Positions 17,218 to 26,854 of a stretch of DNA of 64,000 nt are shown here, piece after piece. The stretch lies in the NCBI GenBank assembly GCA_963782465.1, contig CAWAJR010000002.1:186001-250000 (forward strand), in the 5' to 3' direction. How positions within the stretch are numbered: the first letter of the stretch is position 1; each line of letters opens with the position of its first letter. The notes under the pieces were generated by a model. The model did not search any database, was not told the origin of the DNA, and saw nothing but the letters and a program-made list of their open reading frames with translations. Both the position numbers and the translations under genes were made by a program. The stretch is from JAODBJ01 sp963782465 (GTDB taxonomy: Bacteria > Actinomycetota > Acidimicrobiia > IMCC26256 > PALSA-610).

Positions 17218-18602
17218 TAACGGCCGCCGAGCAACCCGTCGAGCGGGCTCGGTCCCAACGCCGACTGCTCGGCGACGTCGTCGAGCATCCGATGGAAGTC
17301 GTCGTTGCCGAACCGGTCGGCGAGCGCGCGTGGATCGCGGGGAACGAGTAGTCGTCGGCCGGTAGGGGCGGGTGGTCTTCGGCCGGCTTGCGAGCCATCG
17401 CGGCCTCGATCACCGGTTCGAGGCGCTGGGCCTTGTCGTGCTGCAACTTCTCGTCACGTTCTTTGAACTCCGGCAGCACCTCACGGCCGAACAGCTCGAG
17501 CGACTCCATGATGTGCTCGTGGCGGTTCTTGCCCGCCTGGAAGCAGAAGATGACCTGGTCGACACCGGCCGCTTCGTAGCGTTCGAGATAGGCACGGACT
17601 TGTTCCGGCGTGCCGATGGAACCCCGCAACCCCGAAGCCCCCGGTTCGGCCGGCGCCCGACTCGACGATCTTGGCGCCGAGCCGGTCGCCGTTCTGGGCC
17701 GCGGCCTGCACCGCTTCGGGCGAGAACCCGTGCTCGGAACGCCGTTGCTGGAACTCGGCCCACACGTCGGTCGCACCCGGCGCGTGGCGGCCGAACACGT
17801 AGTAGTGCGCGAGCGAATAGCCGAAGAAGTTCGCCCCTTCGAGCCCGCGTTCGAGCGCGACCGCTTCGTCGGGATGGCACATGAACGTCGTGACGCACGC
17901 GAGGTTCGGGTTGACCGCGTCGCCGATCGGGACCCCCTCGGCGGCCAGCGTCGTGTAGTAGTCGTCGACCCAGTGGCGGGCATCTTCGGGATCGATGAAC
18001 GCGAACGACAGTGCACCGATCCCCTTCTGCGCCGCGAGGTGGATCGTGTCGCGCCGGCTGCACGCGACCCACAACGGGGGGTGCGGCTTCTGGCGCGGCT
18101 TCGGCACGACGTTGCGCGGGGGCATCGTGACGTAGTCGCCGGAGTGGCCCGTGAACGGCGCTTCGGTGAGGCAACGGATCGCGACCCGTAGCCCCTCCTC
18201 CCACATCGCGCGCTTGTGCTCGGGGTTCACCATGAACCCACCCAACTCTGCTTCCGAAGACGACTCGCCGCTGCCGAAGTCGACCCGGCCGTTCGACAGG
18301 AGGTCGAGGGTCGCAATGCGCTCTGCGATACGCGCCGGATGGTTGAACGCGGGCGGTGTCTGCACGATGCCGTGGCCGAGACGGATGTTCTTCGTGCGCT
18401 GCGACGCGGCCGCGAGGAACACCTCGGGCGCGCTCGAGTGGCTGTACTCCTCGAGGAAGTGGTGCTCGACTTCCCACACGTGGTCGATGCCGAGCGCGTC
18501 GGCGAACTCGATCTGGTCGAGCGCCTGCTGCATGATCTCGAACTCGGAGTCGACCGTCCACGGGCGCGGGAGCTGGTGCTCGTAGAAGATGCCGAACTTC
18601 AT
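17218..18602 (-). CDS. F420-type luciferase-like oxidoreductase (LLM), two single-base frameshifts
   Basis: About 460 residues after frame repair. It begins MKFGIFYEHQLPRPW, with HVWEVEHHFLEEYSHSSAPE and NIRLGHGIVQTPPAFNHPAR, features of the luciferase-like monooxygenase fold that uses F420 or FMN. The frame shifts at about 17620-17650 (G-rich runs, one extra G) before SIGTPEQVRAYLERYEAAGV. It shifts again near 17340 (CCCC one C short), after which the end RDPRALADRFGNDDFHRML leads to TAA at 17218. Both look like homopolymer errors. Its ATG overlaps the end of the di-iron gene (18599) by four bases, so the two are translationally coupled. The substrate is unknown. Confidence 0.8.
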
Positions 18603-19675
18603 CGAACCGGCTCCCGGTCGAACGGCGGCCGGACCGTGCCGCACGCGTGGAACCCTTCGAGGATCTCGTCGCGCCGGGCGTTGCCTTCGAGTGCGAACTC
18701 GACTTCCCGCAACGTCGTCTGCTGCAGCGCGCGGCGGCGCGGGCCGAGCGAGTCGGCGAGGAGCGTGTCCCACAGCGTGCCGATCACGTAGGTACCGGCG
18801 ATCTTCTCGCCGGAGGTACCCGCGAAGGTGCGATCGCGCATCTCGGTGAGGGCGGTGCGCAGGTAGTCGACGTGCGGCGTCTCGTCGGCACGGATGCACC
18901 CGACGAGTGCAGCCGCTCCGCCGTCGCCGGCAACGAGGTCGTCGTCGGAGAGCACCGCCTCGGCCCACGCGAAGGTGTGGAACGCGGAAATCTCGATGAA
19001 CAGCAACGAGATCATGCGGCGGAGCATCATCTCGAGCCCGAAGTCGAGGTTCGCGATCAGCGGTGCGATCTCCGGCGGGGTGGACGCCTGCGCGCTCCCC
19101 GGTCGGGGGATCGACATGCGGTCGAGCATCCGTTCGGTTTCGTCTTCGGTGACCGGGTGTTCGAACGCGATGTCGCGCGCCGCGAACCACATCTGTTTGT
19201 GGCCGGCGGCATCACCGTGACCGGCTTCGTCGCGCGCCTGCGCTTCGAACAAGCCGCGTTGCAGGTGCTGCACGCACGTGCCGTCGATGCTGTCGGCGAA
19301 ATGTTGCTGCAGATCACCGACACCGACGTGGCGGATCATCGCGCCGAAGCCTTCGACGGTCCCGACGCGTGTGAGCGTCGTGATGATCGGGTCGCGCACG
19401 CCTTCTCGCAGCAGGTACTTCGCCTGCGCGACGTTCGGGTACGGCCCCGGCCACAGTGCGATCGGCGGGTCGATGATCTCGGTACCGAACTGCTCGCGGT
19501 GCGACTGTTGCCACGCCTTGGTCGCCGGCACCCGGAACTTCGTGCGCGGCGGCACGTAGGTGCCGCCGGCGTCGAAGCCTCCGTGGCAGCGCACGCCGCC
19601 CGCGACGAGCGGCTCGGCGATGTCGCCGTCGGCCAGGAGTTCGTCTTCGCGGTAGTGCAGTTGCAGGTTGCTCAT
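18599..19675 (-). CDS. Ferritin-like di-iron protein, probable oxygenase
   Basis: A 358-residue soluble, mainly helical protein. Two ExxH motifs are in place for a carboxylate-bridged di-iron site: E150-A-G-H153 (RDEAGHGDAAGHK) and E265-T-P-H268 (IRADETPHVDYL). Glu144 and Glu228 in the neighbouring helices are possible further ligands. I do not recognise a named enzyme; the pattern suggests an O2-activating oxygenase or desaturase-like protein. ATG 19675 is used because the conserved body starts MSNLQLHYREDELLADGDIA; upstream codons run into the operator. It is followed with overlap by the F420 oxidoreductase, which may supply or share a reductive step. A TetR gene is divergent. Confidence 0.7.
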   Translation of the reverse strand: MSNLQLHYREDELLADGDIAEPLVAGGVRCHGGFDAGGTYVPPRTKFRVPATKAWQQSHREQFGTEIIDPPIALWPGPYPNVAQAKYLLREGVRDPIITTLTRVGTVEGFGAMIRHVGVGDLQQHFADSIDGTCVQHLQRGLFEAQARDEAGHGDAAGHKQMWFAARDIAFEHPVTEDETERMLDRMSIPRPGSAQASTPPEIAPLIANLDFGLEMMLRRMISLLFIEISAFHTFAWAEAVLSDDDLVAGDGGAAALVGCIRADETPHVDYLRTALTEMRDRTFAGTSGEKIAGTYVIGTLWDTLLADSLGPRRRALQQTTLREVEFALEGNARRDEILEGFHACGTVRPPFDREPVR

Positions 19676-19702
19676 CGCGGACTCCAGTACGGGTCTCCGA
19701 GC

Positions 19703-19736
19703 GGGATACCGGCAAGTGTATACTCGCCGGTATACC
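19703..19736. promoter_or_regulatory. Probable TetR operator and overlapping promoters
   Basis: The 62-base gap between the divergent di-iron and TetR genes holds an inverted repeat: ATACCGGC at 19706-19713 and GCCGGTAT at 19726-19733, with palindromic GTATAC in the centre (19718-19723). TATACT at 19719-19724 resembles a -10 box about 14 bases before the TetR ATG, implying a nearly leaderless transcript. Binding here would control both directions. Inferred from sequence only. Confidence 0.6.
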
Positions 19737-19737
19737 C

Positions 19738-20403
19738 ATGCCAGGCCGATCCACCGCCCCGTCGACACCGCCCGCACCGGCCACCGCCGCGGCGGTGGCC
19801 GCCGGCCCCGTCCGGCAACTGCCCCGACGGGCCCGCCGCGAAGCCATCCTCGGTGCCGCCGCCGTCGCCTTCGGCCGGGCCGGGTACGCGGCGACCTCGA
19901 TGGAAGACATCGCCGCCGAGTCGGGCGTGACGAAGCTCATCGTCTACCGGCACTTCGACTCGAAAGAGGCCCTCTACCGGTCGGTGCTCGAGCAGGTCTT
20001 CACCCGGCAGGCCGAGCTCTTCGTGCACAACATCGCCCAAGGGCTGCAAGCCGCAGGCGCGACCCGCGCCCTCCTCTCGGTCGCTCGCGAACTCCCCGAC
20101 GGCTTCCGGCTGCTCTGGCGCCACGCGGCCCGCGAACCCCAGTTCGCCGACTACGCCCACGATCTCCGCGACATCGCGGTCAGCGCGGCCCGTGAGGTGG
20201 TGTCGGCCGTCGTCGCCGGACCGGTGGCCGAATGGGCGGCGCAGACGCTGTTCGACCAGCTGGTCGACGCCGTCCTCAACTGGCTCGACTACGGCGAGCC
20301 TGCGTCCGACGAGCAATTCATCGTCTTCGAGTCGGCGGCCACCCAGGCGATGGTCGTTGCCTGGCGGGCTCAGGCCGGTTCGGCTCGCACCACGCGGGGC
20401 TGA
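19738..20403 (+). CDS. TetR-family transcriptional regulator
   Basis: A 221-residue regulator. After a Pro/Ala-rich leader (1-30) the DNA-binding domain reads RREAILGAAAVAFGRAGYAA then TSMEDIAAESGVTKLIVYRH, the standard TetR helix-turn-helix (about 35-80). The rest is the helical ligand-binding domain. It probably represses itself and the divergent di-iron/F420 operon through the palindrome just upstream. Its last 34 bases overlap the end of the convergent DUF1385 gene. Confidence 0.88.
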   Translation: MPGRSTAPSTPPAPATAAAVAAGPVRQLPRRARREAILGAAAVAFGRAGYAATSMEDIAAESGVTKLIVYRHFDSKEALYRSVLEQVFTRQAELFVHNIAQGLQAAGATRALLSVARELPDGFRLLWRHAAREPQFADYAHDLRDIAVSAAREVVSAVVAGPVAEWAAQTLFDQLVDAVLNWLDYGEPASDEQFIVFESAATQAMVVAWRAQAGSARTTRG

Positions 20404-21315
20404 CGCCTCCCGTTCGCGACCGGTACCGGCGGGCGGGCTTCCACCTCGGCGAGTTCCTCGGCCGAGAGCACCGCCTTGAGCGACGCGATCGCCACTTCGA
20501 GTTGGTCGAGCGAAGGTTCGCGGGTGGTGAGGCGCTGTAACCACAGACCGGGCTGCATCAACAGCCGCACCCACGCGCGGTGCATGTTGCGGGCCGCGAC
20601 CCTGATCACCTCGTAACTCAGCCCGGCGATGACCGGGATCAGCACGACCCGCGACGCGACGATCCCGACGACGCTGCGCGTCGGCACCAACGTATAGACC
20701 GCGATCGCGACGACCATCACCGTCAGCAGGAAGTTCGTACCGCACCGCACGTGCGCGGTGGTGAACCGCTGTGCCGATTCCGGCGTGAGCTCGACACCGT
20801 TCTCGTAGGCGGCGATCGCTTTGTGTTCCGCGCCGTGGTACTCGAACGTTCGGCGCACGTCGGGCACGAGCGAGATTGCGAGAAGGTACCCGACGAACAA
20901 CACGAGCCGCAGCACGCCTTCGGCGAGATGCGAAGGGAGGAACGAGATCGAATCGGCGACGTTACGGCCGGCCACCGCGGGAAGCACCAGGAACAGCGCG
21001 CTCGAAGAACACGACCGCGACGACGACCGTCCACCCGAGCGTTCGCTCCGACACCTGCTGCTCTTCGGGGACTTGCTGGTTCGCCGACCAGGTGAGCGCG
21101 CGGTAACCGAGCGCCATCGACTCGCCGAGCGTCGTGAGCCCCCGCACCAGCGGGATGTCGCGGTAGCGCTCCGACCACCGCGGGACGTCGTTGACGGCGA
21201 GGGCGATCTCGCCGTCGTCGGTGCGAGCCGCGACCGCCCAGGTGGTCGCGCCGCGCATCATGACGCCTTCGAGTACCGCCTGCCCGCCGAAATAACGCGG
21301 TTCCGACTTCGCCAT
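20370..21315 (-). CDS. DUF1385 membrane protein, single-base frameshift near 20998
   Basis: About 314 residues after frame repair. The start MAKSEPRYFGGQAVLEGVMM is the hallmark GGQAVxEGVMM of DUF1385. Later come FEYHGAEHKAIAAYENG and HVRCGTNFLL, both also conserved in this family of metal-dependent-looking membrane proteins of unknown role. The frame breaks in the second membrane segment: VVVAVVFF should continue ALFLVLPAVAGRN, but one base is extra (or two missing) around 20996-21004. In many actinobacteria this gene lies next to rpmE, as here (58 bases downstream of it). Confidence 0.85.
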
Positions 21316-21372
21316 GCGGTACTCGATTCGACGGGCCGGTCGGTCGGGTCGGGCCCGACCGGCACCCGGCGC

Positions 21373-21618
21373 CTACTGCAGTTGCGACTTCTTCTTCGCC
21401 GCGGCGGCTGCGAGCTTCGTCGACTTCGCCTGCCGCTTGTTGAAACGCTCGACGCGGCCACCGGTGTCGACCAGCTTCTGTTTGCCGGTGTAGAAGGGGT
21501 GGCATTCGGAACAAAGTTCCACGCGCAGGCTGGGCACCGTGGAACGGGTGGTGAACTCGTTCCCGCACGAACAGTGCACGAGGCATTCGGTGTACTGGGG
21601 GTGAATGTCGGTCTTCAT
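21373..21618 (-). CDS. rpmE: 50S ribosomal protein L31, zinc-binding type
   Basis: An 81-residue protein, MKTDIHPQYTECLVHCSCGN. Cys16, Cys18, Cys36 and Cys39 form the zinc site of the C+ form of L31, which joins the two ribosomal subunits at the central protuberance. The basic C-terminus (RFNKRQAKSTKLAAAAAKKK) is longer than the usual 70-75 residues. ATG 21618 has GGAG about six bases upstream. In related genomes it sits between rho and prfA; here sigma-factor genes separate it from rho. Confidence 0.95.
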   Translation of the reverse strand: MKTDIHPQYTECLVHCSCGNEFTTRSTVPSLRVELCSECHPFYTGKQKLVDTGGRVERFNKRQAKSTKLAAAAAKKKSQLQ

Positions 21619-21805
21619 CGGGGCTCCAGTGTAGGAGTCGGCAGCGAGCCGGTTTTCTTCGCGAATCGGAGGTATGTCGCCACGCCGGCGCGAGGAAAAC
21701 GGGCGGGGTTGTCGGTAACACCGCCGGCAGCCGGGCAATTCCGGCCGGGCGGCGAAGCTCGACAGGCTAAACCATCCCGCCGCTCCGAGCGTTCCTGAGG
21801 CTGTC

Positions 21806-22318
21806 ATGACCGACTGCGACGCCTTCTGCCGCGATCTCGGTCCCCGGCTCGTGGGCTCGCTCCAGCTCTACTGCGGCGATCGCGCGACAGCCGAGGAACT
21901 GGCCCAGGAGGCCCTCGCCCGCGCCTTCGAGCGCTGGGACCGCGTCGGGACCATGGCCTCGCCCGAGGCCTGGACGTACCGGGTCGCGTTCAACCTGGCG
22001 AAGTCGGGGATCCGGCGGCGGGCGGCCGAGCGGCGAGCGCACCGGCGCTGGCGTGCCGACCGGGTGATCGTGGCCGGCGAACCGTCGGCCGCGGCGGTCG
22101 CAGTGCGCGACGCCGTCGCCGCGCTCTCGCCCAAGCAGCGCGCGGTGATCATTGCCCGCTTCTACGGCGGGCTGTCGGTGAAGGAAACCGCGGTCGCGCT
22201 CGGCTGCGCGGAGGGAACGGTCAAGGCCCACACGCACCAGGCGGTCGCAAACCTGCGCGCCGCGGGTTTGTCGGACGTCGAACAGGAAGAGGTAACGGTC
22301 GATGACCCGGTTGTCTGA
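21806..22318 (+). CDS. ECF RNA polymerase sigma factor (SigE-like subfamily)
   Basis: A 170-residue group IV sigma factor. Region 2 covers about 10-75 (AEELAQEALARAFERWDRV, then PEAWTYRVAFNLAKSGIRRR). Region 4 covers about 105-160 (ALSPKQRAVIIARFYGGLSV, KETAVALGCAEGTVKAHTHQ). It directs RNA polymerase to stress or envelope promoters. The downstream membrane-protein gene starts inside its 3' end (17-base overlap) and may be its anti-sigma partner. Confidence 0.92.
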   Translation: MTDCDAFCRDLGPRLVGSLQLYCGDRATAEELAQEALARAFERWDRVGTMASPEAWTYRVAFNLAKSGIRRRAAERRAHRRWRADRVIVAGEPSAAAVAVRDAVAALSPKQRAVIIARFYGGLSVKETAVALGCAEGTVKAHTHQAVANLRAAGLSDVEQEEVTVDDPVV

Positions 22319-23506
22319 GGTGCTCGAGGACACGGTGCCGGTACGCGACCCGTCGTTCGGGTTCGACGAGGTCGTGGGACGGGCGCGGCGGCGGCAACGC
22401 CGCCGGCGCGCGGGCGCGGGTGGCGCGCTCCTCCTCGCGCTGGCGCTGGTCGTCGGTGTTGCCGCGCGCGACGCGAGCGGGTCGAAGCCGGCGAAGCAGA
22501 TCCAAACCGTCGCGCCGCCTCCGTTGGCGCACGCGGTGTTCGGTGTGCGCACCGACACGACGTTGCTGTTCGACGCCGGCTCGAAGGGTGTCGTCGCGTT
22601 GAACCTCGACACCGGCACGCGAACCGCCCGCGCGCTGAAGGGTGCGCGTGCCGGCGACCAGCCGTACGTGCTCACCCGGATCGGCGAAGACATCGTCGCC
22701 GGTTGGGGCGAAGAGTGGGCCACGCCGCTTTCCGGTGCGGCCCGGCGCGCAAGATCGCCGACGCGACCATCTACGTTCCCGACACCGAACCCGACCTGCT
22801 GTGGGCGATCAGTTACCCGGGCGGGGCCGACAGCCGGATCGGGAATGGCACACCGACGCTGCGCCTCCTCGCGACGAACGGCCAAACGCTCGCAGTCCGG
22901 AAAGGCCCCGCGCCGAGCGTCGGTACGCCGTTCATCGGGGTCGCGAAGCGAGTCGTGTTCGAGCTGGCCGGTGATCGCGGCCTCGCCGTCTGGGACCCCT
23001 CGACCGGCAAGCTCGGCGCGGCGTTCGGCGGCACCGGCGCGCAGACCGGCGACACTCGCGGACGGCTGCTGTCGTGGTGCGACGGCACGTGCGGCACGAT
23101 CCATTTCACCGACGTCACCACGGGCGCCGACATCACGGTCGCGCTCCCCGACGGGCTGAAGGCGACGCGCCTGTTGAGGTCACGCTTCTCGCCCGGCTTC
23201 GGCGATCTTGCGGTCCCCGTGAGCGGCGGCGTCGTGCTCGTCGACCCGGGCAGCCGCAGCGCGAAGCTCGTGCTGAAGACGAGTTCCCACGGCTTCCCGT
23301 CGGTCGCCTGGTCGCCCGACAGTTCGCAACTCTTCGTGAGCAACTTCGCGACGACCGGTGGCGGTGCCGGCTACGAGACCTACAACGGCGAGATCGGCCG
23401 CTGGGACCGCACCAGCGACAAGGCGTCGTACGCGCGCGTGACCGCGCCGCTCGGGAACGCAACCGTCGCGATCACCAACGACGAGGCTCGCACCTTCCTC
23501 CGTTGA
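22302..23506 (+). CDS. Membrane protein with beta-propeller-like outer domain, putative anti-sigma partner; frameshift near 22742
   Basis: About 401 residues after frame repair. The N-terminus (1-35) is short and cytoplasmic (MTRLSEVLEDTVPVRDPSFG), then RRRQRRRR and one helix GGALLLALALVVGVAARDA. The rest is outside and has repeated strands such as VFELAGDRGLAVWDPSTGKL and FPSVAWSPDSSQLFVSN, as in WD40/TolB-like propellers. The frame breaks in GGCCCGGCG near 22740; one more C joins ATPLSGA to RKIADATIYVPDTEP. It overlaps the ECF sigma gene, so a regulatory role is inferred, but no known anti-sigma domain is seen. Confidence 0.72.
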
Positions 23507-23509
23507 ACT

Positions 23510-23561
23510 CGTTTTGATGAACCCCGGGCGCCCTCAAGCGCGCTTTCGGTACATCAAAACG
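23510..23561. terminator. Inverted repeat between convergent genes
   Basis: CGTTTTGATG (23510-23519) pairs with CATCAAAACG (23552-23561) across a 32-base GC-rich loop. It lies between the end of the propeller protein gene and the end of rho. Both strands offer a run of T or A at the stem edge, so it may terminate either transcript. The outer bases resemble the repeat at 32084. Confidence 0.6.
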
Positions 23562-23565
23562 GGTG

Positions 23566-25386
23566 TCAGGTGCCCATTCCGGCGGGGGCTTTGGCGATCT
23601 CGCTGAGGAACTGGTCGTTGCTCTTCGTGGTGCGGATCTTGTCGATCAGCAGTTCGAGGCCCGAACCACCCTCGAGCGCGTTGAGGACGCGACGCAACTT
23701 CCACACCTGCTGCAACGACATGCGATCGAAGAGCAGTTCTTCGTGGCGGGTGCTCGACGCTTCCACGTCGATCGCCGGGTAGATCCGGCGTTCGGCGAGG
23801 CGACGGTCGAGGCGCAACTCCATGTTGCCGGTGCCCTTGAACTCCTCGAAGATCACTTCGTCCATCTTCGAGCCGGTCTCGATCAACGCCGTCGCGATGA
23901 TCGTGAGCGAGCCACCCTCTTCGATGTTGCGCGCGGCACCGAAGAACTTCTTCGGCGGGTAGAGCGCCGAAGAGTCGACCCCACCCGACATGATCCGGCC
24001 CGACGCGGGCGCCGCGAGGTTGTACGCGCGGGCCAGGCGGGTGATGCCGTCGAGCACGATCACGACATCGCGCCCGAGCTCGACCAAACGCTTCGCGCGG
24101 TCGATCGTGAGCTCGGCGACCTGGGTGTGCTCGTCGGAGGGGCGGTCGAACGTCGACGCGACCACTTCCCCGTTTTGCACGTGGCGGCGCATGTCGGTGA
24201 CCTCTTCGGGGCGCTCGTCGACGAGCAACACCATGAGGTGCACTTCGGGGTTGTTGCGTTCGATCGCGTACACGATCTGCTTCAAGATCGTGGTCTTGCC
24301 GGCTTTGGGCGGCGACACGATGAGGCCGCGCTGGCCCTTGCCGATCGGTGCGATCAAGTCGATGATGCGGCCGGTGTTCTCCGTCGGGTTGTCGGGCAAT
24401 TCGAGCCGCAGCCGTTCGTCGGGGAACAGCGGTGTGAGATCTTCGAACCGAACCCGGTTGCGAGCCTCGTCGGGAGTCATGTCGTTGATGAAGTCGACGC
24501 GCATGAGCGCCGGGTACTTCTCGCTGCTCGCGGGTGGGCGGGTCGCGCCTTTCACGTAGTCGCCCTTGCGCAGGCTGAACCGCCGGACCTGCGACGCCGA
24601 CACGTACGCGTCGTTGCGACCGGGCAGGTAACCGGTGGCGCGCAGGAAGCCGTAACCCTCGTCGCGCAGGTCGAGCAGACCTTCGATCTCGATCGGTTCG
24701 CCCGCGAAGTCGTCCTGCCGCGGTTCGTTGCGCCCGCCGGCGCTCGCGCCGGGCTGTCCCGACGCGCCCCCGTCGCGGTCGCGGTCGCGGCCGCGGCGAC
24801 GGCGGCGACGGCGGTTGCCTTGCCCGTCGTCTTCGCCGCGATCGCGCCATTGCGGCTGCGACTGCTGACTCGTGTCGCCCTCGGTCGCGCCGGCGCCGCC
24901 CGTTGGTTGCGCCGCCGGAGCGGAACCGTTCGCGGTTGCCGGCTCGCTCGTACTGGTGTGCTCGTCGGTGGTCGTGGCCGAGGCCGGCGCGCTCCCGCGC
25001 GCATCGGCCGGCTCGCTCCCGCCTTCGCCGGCCGAGTGGCCCGAAGCGCCGTTCGGACGCGAGATCCGGCGAGGGCGGATCAACGCCATGTCGTCGGTGC
25101 TGCCGGGCGCGGCATCGAGCGCGTTCTGCTCGGCGGCCAGGGCATCGAGATCGTCTTCGCCCGCGGCGCGCGTCGAACGGATCTTGCGCGGCTTGGGCGC
25201 TTCGTCGGTGCGTTCGGACGCGCCGTTGCTGCTCCGGTCACCCTTCGATGCCGCGTTGACGATCGCGTCGATGAGATCGGCCTTCTTCATGCGGCTGATC
25301 GACTTCAGGCCGATGGCCGCGGCGATGGCCGTCAGCTGCTCCCGGTCCTTCCCGTCCAACTGTGAACGGTCGAAGGTCTGGCTCAT
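23566..25386 (-). CDS. rho: Transcription termination factor Rho
   Basis: A 606-residue hexameric RNA-dependent ATPase. The N-terminal helical Rho_N/SAP-like part is at 1-50 (AIGLKSISRMKKADLIDAIV). A long low-complexity insert (about 50-225) is rich in Ala, Ser, Gly and ends with a basic RRRRRRRGRDRDRDGG. An RNA-binding OB fold follows (EGLLDLRDEGYGFLRATGYL). The motor core has the P-loop VSPPKAGKTTILKQ, Walker B VVIVLDGITRLARAYN, and Q- and R-loop elements (MSGGVDSSALYPPKKFFGAA). Large RG-rich inserts are known in actinobacterial Rho. The 224 bases upstream (25387-25610) hold no gene and presumably carry the rho leader and promoter; I could not pick out a convincing -35/-10 pair. Confidence 0.97.
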   Translation of the reverse strand: MSQTFDRSQLDGKDREQLTAIAAAIGLKSISRMKKADLIDAIVNAASKGDRSSNGASERTDEAPKPRKIRSTRAAGEDDLDALAAEQNALDAAPGSTDDMALIRPRRISRPNGASGHSAGEGGSEPADARGSAPASATTTDEHTSTSEPATANGSAPAAQPTGGAGATEGDTSQQSQPQWRDRGEDDGQGNRRRRRRRGRDRDRDGGASGQPGASAGGRNEPRQDDFAGEPIEIEGLLDLRDEGYGFLRATGYLPGRNDAYVSASQVRRFSLRKGDYVKGATRPPASSEKYPALMRVDFINDMTPDEARNRVRFEDLTPLFPDERLRLELPDNPTENTGRIIDLIAPIGKGQRGLIVSPPKAGKTTILKQIVYAIERNNPEVHLMVLLVDERPEEVTDMRRHVQNGEVVASTFDRPSDEHTQVAELTIDRAKRLVELGRDVVIVLDGITRLARAYNLAAPASGRIMSGGVDSSALYPPKKFFGAARNIEEGGSLTIIATALIETGSKMDEVIFEEFKGTGNMELRLDRRLAERRIYPAIDVEASSTRHEELLFDRMSLQQVWKLRRVLNALEGGSGLELLIDKIRTTKSNDQFLSEIAKAPAGMGT

Positions 25387-25610
25387 GAGTCGCTCCTCCC
25401 GGCGGCGCGGTTGGGAAACGCCACCGGTGCGGGTGATGGTGAAAAAGTTGCCAAGCGGCGGCCGCGGAACCCGGTGCCCTGCACCGACCGACGCAAACCC
25501 TCACCGAGCCGACCTCGGGACCGCTCGCGCGCCAGACGTGACCGGGATCGAGGTGGGGTGCCCGTCGGGGTTCGGCGGTGCCTGCCCAGCCGGGACTCGA
25601 GGGATCAGCT

Positions 25611-26812
25611 TTATGTTACACGGTCCGAGCGTGCGGTCGCGCCCCGGGGGCGCAGCAGCGACGCCATCAGACCGTGCGCTGCGACGGGCGGGCACCCGGC
25701 CGTGGCGGCTTCGTCGTAGCGGCCGCCCGCCGCGTCGAGGGTCGAGTCGAAGAGGAGGTAGGGCACCGTCGACGCGGTGTGCGTCTTGATCGCGCACGGC
25801 GTGGCGTGGTCGGGCAACAGCAGCAAGCGGTACGGCTCGCCGGCCGCGTCGAGTGCGTCGACGACGGGCCGATCACGTCGCGATCCCAGCGTTCGAGCGC
25901 GTCGACCTTCACGTCGACACGACCTTGATGACCGGCTTCGTCGGTCGCCTCGATGTGCAGCACGAACAAATCGCGGTCGGCGAGGGAATCGAGGCATGCG
26001 TCGCGTTGCGCGGCATAGTCGTTGTCGAAACCGGCTGTCGCGGTCGGGACGTCGACCACGTCGATCCCGGTGAGCACGCCGAGCCCTTGCACGAGGTCGA
26101 CGGCCGATGTCATACGACCGGCGACGCCGTAGGTCGTTTCGAACCGAGGGAGCTGCGGCTTGACGCCTTGGCCCCACAACCAGATCTGTGTCGCGGGACA
26201 ACCGACCGCGGGGGCGACACCGCCGACGACGTCGCGTGACGCGTCCATGAGCGCGCGTACCAACGTCGACGCCGGGCCGGTCGGGAAGACTGCCGGCTGC
26301 CCGGTGAGATCGTGCGGCGGTGTGCACTGCGCGTCGGCCCACGCCGACGGCACGACACAGAGATGCCGGTACTCGACACCCGCGTGAAAGCGAACGCCGT
26401 CGCGACCGTTGCCGAGCGCCGCGTCGAGCGCGGCGACGATCGCATGGCTCTGCTCGTTCGTCGGATGACCGGCGGCGAAGTCGATCATGGTCGGCGGGTC
26501 GTCGTCGGACAGGGTCACGAGGTTGCAGCGGTACGCAACCTCGTCGGGGCGAAGATCGACACCCATCGCGGCGGCCTCGATCGGCGCGCGACCGGTGTGA
26601 TAGCGGGCCGGGTCGTAGCCGAGAATCGCCATGTTCCCGACGTCGCTCCCGGGTGGGAGGCCGGGCGGGATCACCTCGGCCCGGCCGACCTCAGCGCGCG
26701 TGGCAAGCGCGGCGAGGCGTGGCATCCGGGCGGCTTCGAGCGGCGTGCGACCGGCGAGCTCGGCGAGGGGTTCGTCGGCACAACCGTCGGGAACGAACAC
26801 GAGGTACTTCAC
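25611..26812 (-). CDS. apgM: ApgM-type cofactor-independent phosphoglycerate mutase family, candidate homoserine kinase; frameshift near 25865
   Basis: About 401 residues after frame repair. It starts MKYLVFVPDGCADEPLAELA, with the metal-binding Asp and PPGSDVGNMAILGYDPARYH holding the nucleophilic Ser of the alkaline-phosphatase superfamily. It ends with LLLLPDHATPCAIKTHTAST (metal-site Asp/His). The frame breaks at GGCCC near 25862: one more C gives DRDVIGPVVDALDAAG. Family members are either phosphoglycerate mutases or proposed homoserine kinases (TIGR02535). Because it lies where thrB is found in related genomes, between thrC and rho, and no GHMP-type thrB is in the window, the kinase role is attractive but unproven. 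It is divergent from the lipoprotein dehydrogenase gene. Confidence 0.82.
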
Positions 26813-26854
26813 GGCGCGGCATCGTAGGCACGAAGGGCCGTTAGGTTGCGATGG

